Shown one piece after another: positions 15,798-19,491 of a stretch of DNA of 19,491 nucleotides. Positions within the stretch are counted from its first letter, which is position 1, and each line of letters begins with the position of its first letter. A program made the translations under genes and the position numbers. The notes beneath the pieces are model-generated. The model was given only the letters and a program-made list of their open reading frames with translations. It was not told where the DNA came from and ran no database searches. Origin of the DNA: Paracoccaceae bacterium (GTDB taxonomy: Bacteria; Pseudomonadota; Alphaproteobacteria; Rhodobacterales; Rhodobacteraceae); NCBI GenBank assembly GCA_007129775.1, contig SKUV01000240.1, positions 1 through 19,491 of the forward strand. Reading direction: 5' to 3'.

Positions 15798-17273
15798 TCA
15801 ATCGGCAAAGGGGTCGCGCGCGGCGCCGGAATAGCTGATCTGCACGTTCTTGGTCTGCAGATACTGGTCCAGCGCCTCGATCCCGCGTTCGCGGCCAAAG
15901 CCGGAATCGCGATAGCCGCCGAAAGGCGCCATGGCGGCGGCGGCGCGGTAGGTATTGACCCAGACGGTGCCGGCATGGATGCGATCCACCATCCGCAGCG
16001 CGCGATTGATGTCGCGCGTCCAGACCGCCGAGGCGAGGCCGTAGCGGCTGTCATTGGCGATGGCGATGGCCTCGTCCTCGGTCTCGAAGGGGATGATGGC
16101 GAGCACCGGGCCGAAAATCTCCTCCTGCGCCAGATCCATCGAATTCGCCACATCGGCAAAGATCGTGGGCTCGATGAAAAAGCCGCGGCCCAGCCCATCG
16201 CCGCTTGCGGCCTTGCCGCCGGCCACCAGCCGCGCGCCGTCGGCACGGGCCTTGTCGATACAGGCGAGGATATGGCGGAACTGCGGCTCGTTCGCCGCCG
16301 TGCCCATCTGGGTGCGCGGATCGAGCGGGTCGCCCAGCCGGATGCGGCCCGCACGGTCGGCCAGCCGCGACACCACCTCGTCCAGCACCCCGCGCTGCAC
16401 CAGCAGGCGCGAGCCGGCGATGCAGGTCTGGCCGGTGGCCGCGAAAATGCCCACCAACGCACCGGGCACGGCCAGATCGAGATCGGCATCGTCAAAGATG
16501 ATGTTGGGCGACTTGCCGCCCAGCTCCAGCGTCACCGGCACCAGCCGCGCGCCGGCATCGGCGGCGATCTGCGCGCCCACGCCCGGGCTGCCGGTAAAGC
16601 TGACCCTGTCCACCCGGCCCGAGCGCAACAGCGCCTTGCCCACCCGCGCATCGCCCGTGACCACATTCACGACACCCGGCGGAAACCCCGCCTCGCGCAC
16701 GAAACCGGCGAATTCCAGCGTCGTGGCCGAGGCATGTTCGGACGGCTTCACCACCACCGAATTGCCCGCCGCCAGCGCCGGCGCCAGTTTGTTGGCCAAA
16801 AGCCCCATGGGTGAATTCCACGCCGTGATCAGAACGCAGACGCCCATCGCCTCGCGCCGGGTGAAATCGAACGTGTCGCGGCTGTCGAGCGGGATGGTCG
16901 CGCCCTGCAGCTTGTCGGCAAGCCCCGCGAAATAGCGATAGGCCCGCGCGGCCGAGCGCATCTGGCCCGAGGTTTCGCGGATCGCCTTGCCGTTGTCGGT
17001 GCTTTCCATCACCGCCATGCGGTCGGCATTGGCCTCCATCAGATCGGCAAGGCGCATAAGCAGCCGGCTGCGTTCATAGCCCGTGCTGCGGCGCCATGCG
17101 CCCTGTTGCGCGTCGCGGGCGGCGGCGATGGCCTCGGCCACCTGGGCCTCGGAGGCCTGCGCGATCTCGGCCCAGGTTTCCTGCGTGAACGGGTTGACGG
17201 CGGCGAAACGCTCCTGATCCGGGGCGGCCACGCGTTCGTTGTTGATGAAGAGGTCGAACTGCGGGATGCTCAT
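15798..17273 (-). CDS. NAD(P)-dependent aldehyde dehydrogenase
   Basis: This 491-aa ALDH-superfamily enzyme is of usual length. The conserved residues are visible: Asn153 in TAWNSP, Lys176 in VVKPSEH, cofactor-loop FTGSPGVG (226-233), general base Glu250 in LELGGKSPN, and nucleophile Cys284 in GQTCIAGSR; EEIFGPVL follows in the C-terminal half. It oxidises an aldehyde to the acid. The substrate cannot be read from sequence, but the acid could feed the acyl-CoA synthetase of the neighbouring operon. Start ATG 17273 has only a G-rich weak ribosome-binding site. It is the first gene of the minus-strand unit divergent from the IclR regulator, the usual position for the regulator's target. Confidence 0.93.
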   Translation of the reverse strand: MSIPQFDLFINNERVAAPDQERFAAVNPFTQETWAEIAQASEAQVAEAIAAARDAQQGAWRRSTGYERSRLLMRLADLMEANADRMAVMESTDNGKAIRETSGQMRSAARAYRYFAGLADKLQGATIPLDSRDTFDFTRREAMGVCVLITAWNSPMGLLANKLAPALAAGNSVVVKPSEHASATTLEFAGFVREAGFPPGVVNVVTGDARVGKALLRSGRVDRVSFTGSPGVGAQIAADAGARLVPVTLELGGKSPNIIFDDADLDLAVPGALVGIFAATGQTCIAGSRLLVQRGVLDEVVSRLADRAGRIRLGDPLDPRTQMGTAANEPQFRHILACIDKARADGARLVAGGKAASGDGLGRGFFIEPTIFADVANSMDLAQEEIFGPVLAIIPFETEDEAIAIANDSRYGLASAVWTRDINRALRMVDRIHAGTVWVNTYRAAAAMAPFGGYRDSGFGRERGIEALDQYLQTKNVQISYSGAARDPFAD

Positions 17274-17458
17274 CCGCGCCCCCGGTGAAATATTTTCTCA
17301 CAATTCGGGAAAACTGCGGCGTTTTCGTCGATCCTGCCCGCCTGACGCTTGCCTGTCACCAGTTTCTCCCATATATTGGAACAAGTGGAGACAGCTTAGG
17401 GCACAATAGCGACGCCCTCAAGAAAAATTCACATGATGACGTAAAAAGAGAGTTCCGG
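17274..17458. promoter_or_regulatory. Divergent regulatory region between aldehyde dehydrogenase and IclR genes
   Basis: This 185-bp gap is AT-richer than its surroundings and must hold both divergent promoters. A possible minus-strand promoter is TTGAGG, a 17-nt spacer, then TAAGCT, with the dyad at 17363-17384 just downstream of its start site. On the plus strand I found no convincing -35/-10 pair. The iclR start has AAGAGAG six bases upstream. Confidence 0.6.
17363..17384. promoter_or_regulatory. Imperfect 22-bp dyad, candidate IclR operator
   Basis: Left half TTTCTCCCATA and right half TATTGGAACAA are inverted at 8 of 11 positions, giving TTnnTCC-nATATATn-GGAnnAA. It contains CCCATATATTGGAA, one of three CCCA-N5-TGGAA motifs in the window. 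Its place between divergent genes and its size fit an IclR-family dimer site. Binding is inferred. Confidence 0.45.
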
Positions 17459-18322
17459 ATGGATCGAACGGAAATTTCCCACCAATTGGAAGATACTGCC
17501 AGCGGCAGCGCGGAAGATGATCGCCCGGGATGGGAGCGTTTCGTCGCCAGCGCGGCGCCGCAGGGGGCGCTGGGCACGGTCCGGATCGCAGCGCTGTTGC
17601 GCATCGTGGCGGCGCATAACACCGAAGGCATGAAGCTCAACGAGATCGCGCGCATGGCGGGGCTGGAGCAATCCACCGCGCACCGCATCGTCGCGGCGTT
17701 GCATTCCGTGGGCTTTCTCGCGCGCGAGCAGAAGGGGCGGCGCTATCACCTCGGCCCGCTGCTGTTCGAGTTGTTCACCACCGCTTTTCCCCATTTCAAC
17801 CCGCGCGAGATCTGCCTGCCCGCGATGGAGGCGCTGGCCGAGAAAGTCGGCGACACCGTCTATCTGAGTGTGCGCAACGGGCTCGACAGCCTGTGCACCG
17901 ACCGGGTCGAGGGCAGCTATCCGATCCGCGCCTGCACGCTGGAGGTGGGCCAGCGCCGCCCGCTGGGCGTCGGCGCGGGCAGCCTCGCGCTGCTGTCCAC
18001 CTTGCCCGAAGTGGAAGCCGGCCTGATCATCGAGCAATGCGCGGCACGCTATCCCGATTACGGGCTGAGCGCCGATATCGTGACCCGCGCGGTGGAACGG
18101 GTGCGCGCCGAGGGGCATGTCTATCAGCCGGCGCTGACCTCCAACGACGTGCTGGCCGTGGCGCTGCCGATCACCGGGCGGACGGGCCATCCCTACGGCG
18201 CGCTGAGCATCACCGCCATGGCGAGCCGGATGAGCCCCGAACGCGCGCTGGAGACCGTGGCCGCCATGCGCGACCAGATCGGCCGCGTGCAGGCCCGCAT
18301 CCACGATCTGGGCTACGTCTGA
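17459..18322 (+). CDS. IclR family transcriptional regulator
   Basis: This 287-aa protein is one of few plus-strand genes. A winged helix-turn-helix lies at about 37-98 (KLNEIARMAGLEQSTAHRIV, then a wing ending KGRRYHLG). The C-terminal effector-binding domain follows (about 115-285), with the family's RRPLGVGAGSLALLS at 167-180 and GALSIT near the end. The first 35 residues are a polar acidic extension. A longer frame begins at 17285 but would run through the operator region. I chose ATG 17459 for its ribosome-binding site and the family-typical length. IclR proteins often repress or activate a divergent catabolic operon in response to a pathway metabolite, so the aldehyde dehydrogenase unit is the likely target and the transporter operon a possible second. 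Confidence 0.92.
   Translation: MDRTEISHQLEDTASGSAEDDRPGWERFVASAAPQGALGTVRIAALLRIVAAHNTEGMKLNEIARMAGLEQSTAHRIVAALHSVGFLAREQKGRRYHLGPLLFELFTTAFPHFNPREICLPAMEALAEKVGDTVYLSVRNGLDSLCTDRVEGSYPIRACTLEVGQRRPLGVGAGSLALLSTLPEVEAGLIIEQCAARYPDYGLSADIVTRAVERVRAEGHVYQPALTSNDVLAVALPITGRTGHPYGALSITAMASRMSPERALETVAAMRDQIGRVQARIHDLGYV
17470..17491. promoter_or_regulatory. Palindrome plus CCCA-N5-TGGAA motif at the start of iclR
   Basis: A perfect palindrome GGAAATTTCC (17470-17479) overlaps CCCACCAATTGGAA (17478-17491), which itself contains the palindrome CCAATTGG. The GGAAAT/ATTTCC halves resemble the known E. coli IclR half-sites (TGGAAAT-n-ATTTCCA). Because it lies within codons 4-11 of the regulator gene, it could be an autoregulatory roadblock site, or coincidence of coding sequence. 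Confidence 0.35.
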
Positions 18323-18348
18323 GCGATCTGCGGCGGGCGGCGTATCGG

Positions 18349-18362
18349 GGGCCTATCGGCCC
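18349..18362 (+). terminator. Weak hairpin between iclR and prfA
   Basis: GGGCC-TATC-GGCCC, a 5-bp stem with a 4-nt loop, followed by only two T residues. It lies in the 76-bp gap after the iclR stop. Too weak to call a real terminator with confidence; it could be chance in GC-rich sequence. Confidence 0.2.
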
Positions 18363-18398
18363 TTGACGCCTGCCGCCCTTCGCGCGACAGACCCGGCC

Positions 18399-19454
18399 AT
18401 GATCCCGCGCGACACCCTCGATCAGATCACCCGGCGGTTCGAGTTTCTCGAGGCGCGGCTCTCGGGCGGGGCGCCGCCGGCGGAAATTGCCGCGCTCAGC
18501 CGCGAATATGCCGATCTCAAGCCCGTGGTGGCCCGCATCGCGGCATGGCAGGAGGCCGCGCGCGCCCGGGCGGAGGCCGAGGCGCTGCTGGACGATCCCG
18601 AAATGCGCGGCCTTGCCGAGGAAGAGCTTGAGCGCCTGCGCGCCGATCTGCCCGCGCTGGAACATGACCTGCGCCTCGCGCTGCTGCCGCGCGATGCCGC
18701 CGACGCCCGGCCTGCGATTCTGGAAATCCGTCCGGGAACGGGAGGCGAGGAGGCGGCGCTGTTCGCGTCCGACCTCTTGCGCATGTATCAGCGCCACGCC
18801 GAGGCGCAGGGCTGGGGCTTTCAGATCGTCGAGTTGTCGCAAACCGAACTGGGCGGCGTGCGCGAGGCGGTGGTGCGGATCGCGGGCGAGGGCGTCTTTG
18901 CCCGGCTGAAATACGAATCCGGCGTGCACCGGGTCCAGCGCGTGCCGGAAACCGAATCGGGCGGGCGCATCCATACCTCGGCGGCCACCGTCGCCGTGCT
19001 GCCCGAGGCCGAGGCCGTGGATATCGAGATCGACCCTGCCGAAATCCGTATCGACACGATGCGCGCCAGCGGCGCCGGCGGCCAGCATGTCAACACGACC
19101 GATTCAGCGGTGCGCATCACCCATCTGCCCACCGGAATCGTCGTCACCTCGTCCGAGAAATCCCAGCACCAGAACCGCGCCATCGCGCTGGAGGTGCTGC
19201 GCGCGAAGCTGTTCGATGCCGAACGCCGGCGCAGCACCGAGGCCCGCGCCGCCGACCGCCGCGCGCAGGTGGGCAGCGGCGACCGGTCCGAACGCATACG
19301 CACCTACAATTTTCCGCAAGGGCGGATGACGGACCATCGCATCAACCTGACGCTTTACCGGCTGGATGCGATCATGGCCGGCGATCTGGCCGAGGTGATC
19401 GACGCGCTCGTGGCCCATGATCAGGCCGCGAAACTGGCCGATATGGAGGGCTGA
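18399..19454 (+). CDS. prfA: Peptide chain release factor 1 (RF1)
   Basis: This 351-aa class I release factor acts in the ribosomal A site at UAA/UAG stops. The catalytic GGQ is in SGAGGQHVNTTDSAVRI, the peptidyl-tRNA hydrolysis motif. The stop-codon reading tripeptide (PxT) is PET in RVPETESGGRIHTSAATVAV; this position and the following IHTSA are those of RF1 rather than RF2 (which has SPF). Length is close to the 360 aa of E. coli PrfA. I chose ATG 18399 over a TTG 36 bases upstream because MIPRDTLDQI is the usual RF1 start. It is a housekeeping gene on the same strand as iclR and is followed 3 bp later by another start codon. Confidence 0.97.
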   Translation: MIPRDTLDQITRRFEFLEARLSGGAPPAEIAALSREYADLKPVVARIAAWQEAARARAEAEALLDDPEMRGLAEEELERLRADLPALEHDLRLALLPRDAADARPAILEIRPGTGGEEAALFASDLLRMYQRHAEAQGWGFQIVELSQTELGGVREAVVRIAGEGVFARLKYESGVHRVQRVPETESGGRIHTSAATVAVLPEAEAVDIEIDPAEIRIDTMRASGAGGQHVNTTDSAVRITHLPTGIVVTSSEKSQHQNRAIALEVLRAKLFDAERRRSTEARAADRRAQVGSGDRSERIRTYNFPQGRMTDHRINLTLYRLDAIMAGDLAEVIDALVAHDQAAKLADMEG

Positions 19455-19457
19455 AGT

Positions 19458-19491
19458 ATGGCGCCCGCCTCTCCCCCCGCCCCTCTCCCCG
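19458..19491 (+). CDS. Start of the next gene, probably prmC (RF N5-glutamine methyltransferase), cut by window edge
   Basis: ATG at 19458, three bases after the prfA stop, is preceded by GGAGGG with a 7-nt spacer. Only eleven codons are visible (MAPASPPAPLP), too few to identify a family. The guess of prmC rests on the very common prfA-prmC gene order, in which PrmC methylates the GGQ glutamine of RF1. Confidence 0.45.
   Translation, partial: MAPASPPAPLP

Noticed and set aside
17433..17444. Three-codon upstream ORF (ATG ATG ACG TAA) before iclR
   Set aside because: Too short to support, has no clear ribosome-binding site, and is likely by chance.
17285..17458. Longer IclR start at ATG 17285
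   Set aside because: It would translate the AT-rich divergent regulatory region and its dyad; the extra 58 residues have no family match.

Overview
The window is GC-rich (GC-heavy third codon positions). It looks like an alphaproteobacterium, probably of the Rhodobacterales. This rests on codon use, the alphaproteobacterial character of the RF1 protein, and a gene content of dipeptide-type ABC transporters, MaoC and MmgE/PrpD proteins. No sequence search was possible, so the taxonomy is inference. Nearly every base is coding, and there is no gene-free stretch over 300 bases.

Layout. From the left edge to about 13.93 kb, everything is on the minus strand and reads as one long, tightly packed transcription unit. 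In transcription order it holds: a 28-codon leader ORF (13934-13848); two ABC ATPases (DppD- and DppF-like); two tandem paralogous periplasmic solute-binding proteins of 517 aa each, about 81% identical; two permeases (DppB- and DppC-like); a C45-family (penicillin acyltransferase-like) N-terminal-nucleophile enzyme; an acyl-CoA dehydrogenase; a PaaG-like enoyl-CoA hydratase/isomerase; an ADP-forming-type acyl-CoA synthetase; and an MmgE/PrpD protein that runs off the left edge. Several junctions overlap by 1 or 4 bp. Stable stem-loops lie after both solute-binding protein genes and after the C45 gene.

From 14.0 to 17.27 kb, also on the minus strand, is a second unit: an NAD-type aldehyde dehydrogenase, an SDR oxidoreductase and a MaoC-type hydratase. 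It is divergent from an IclR-family regulator on the plus strand (17459-18322). After the regulator come prfA (release factor 1) and the first codons of the next gene, probably prmC. These are housekeeping genes and probably mark the boundary of the catabolic island.

How it may work together (inference): a dipeptide-type importer with two related binding proteins brings in an amide- or peptide-like compound. The cytoplasmic C45 enzyme cleaves or transfers its acyl group. The acid or aldehyde products are activated to CoA thioesters and degraded by dehydrogenation, hydration, 3-hydroxy oxidation and isomerisation. No thiolase is present. The IclR regulator is the obvious controller. A 9-base signature, CCCA-N5-TGGAA, occurs in the aldh/iclR divergent region, at the start of iclR, and inside the leader ORF of the transporter operon, which suggests one regulon. 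I do not recognise this gene combination as a characterised pathway; the substrate is unknown.
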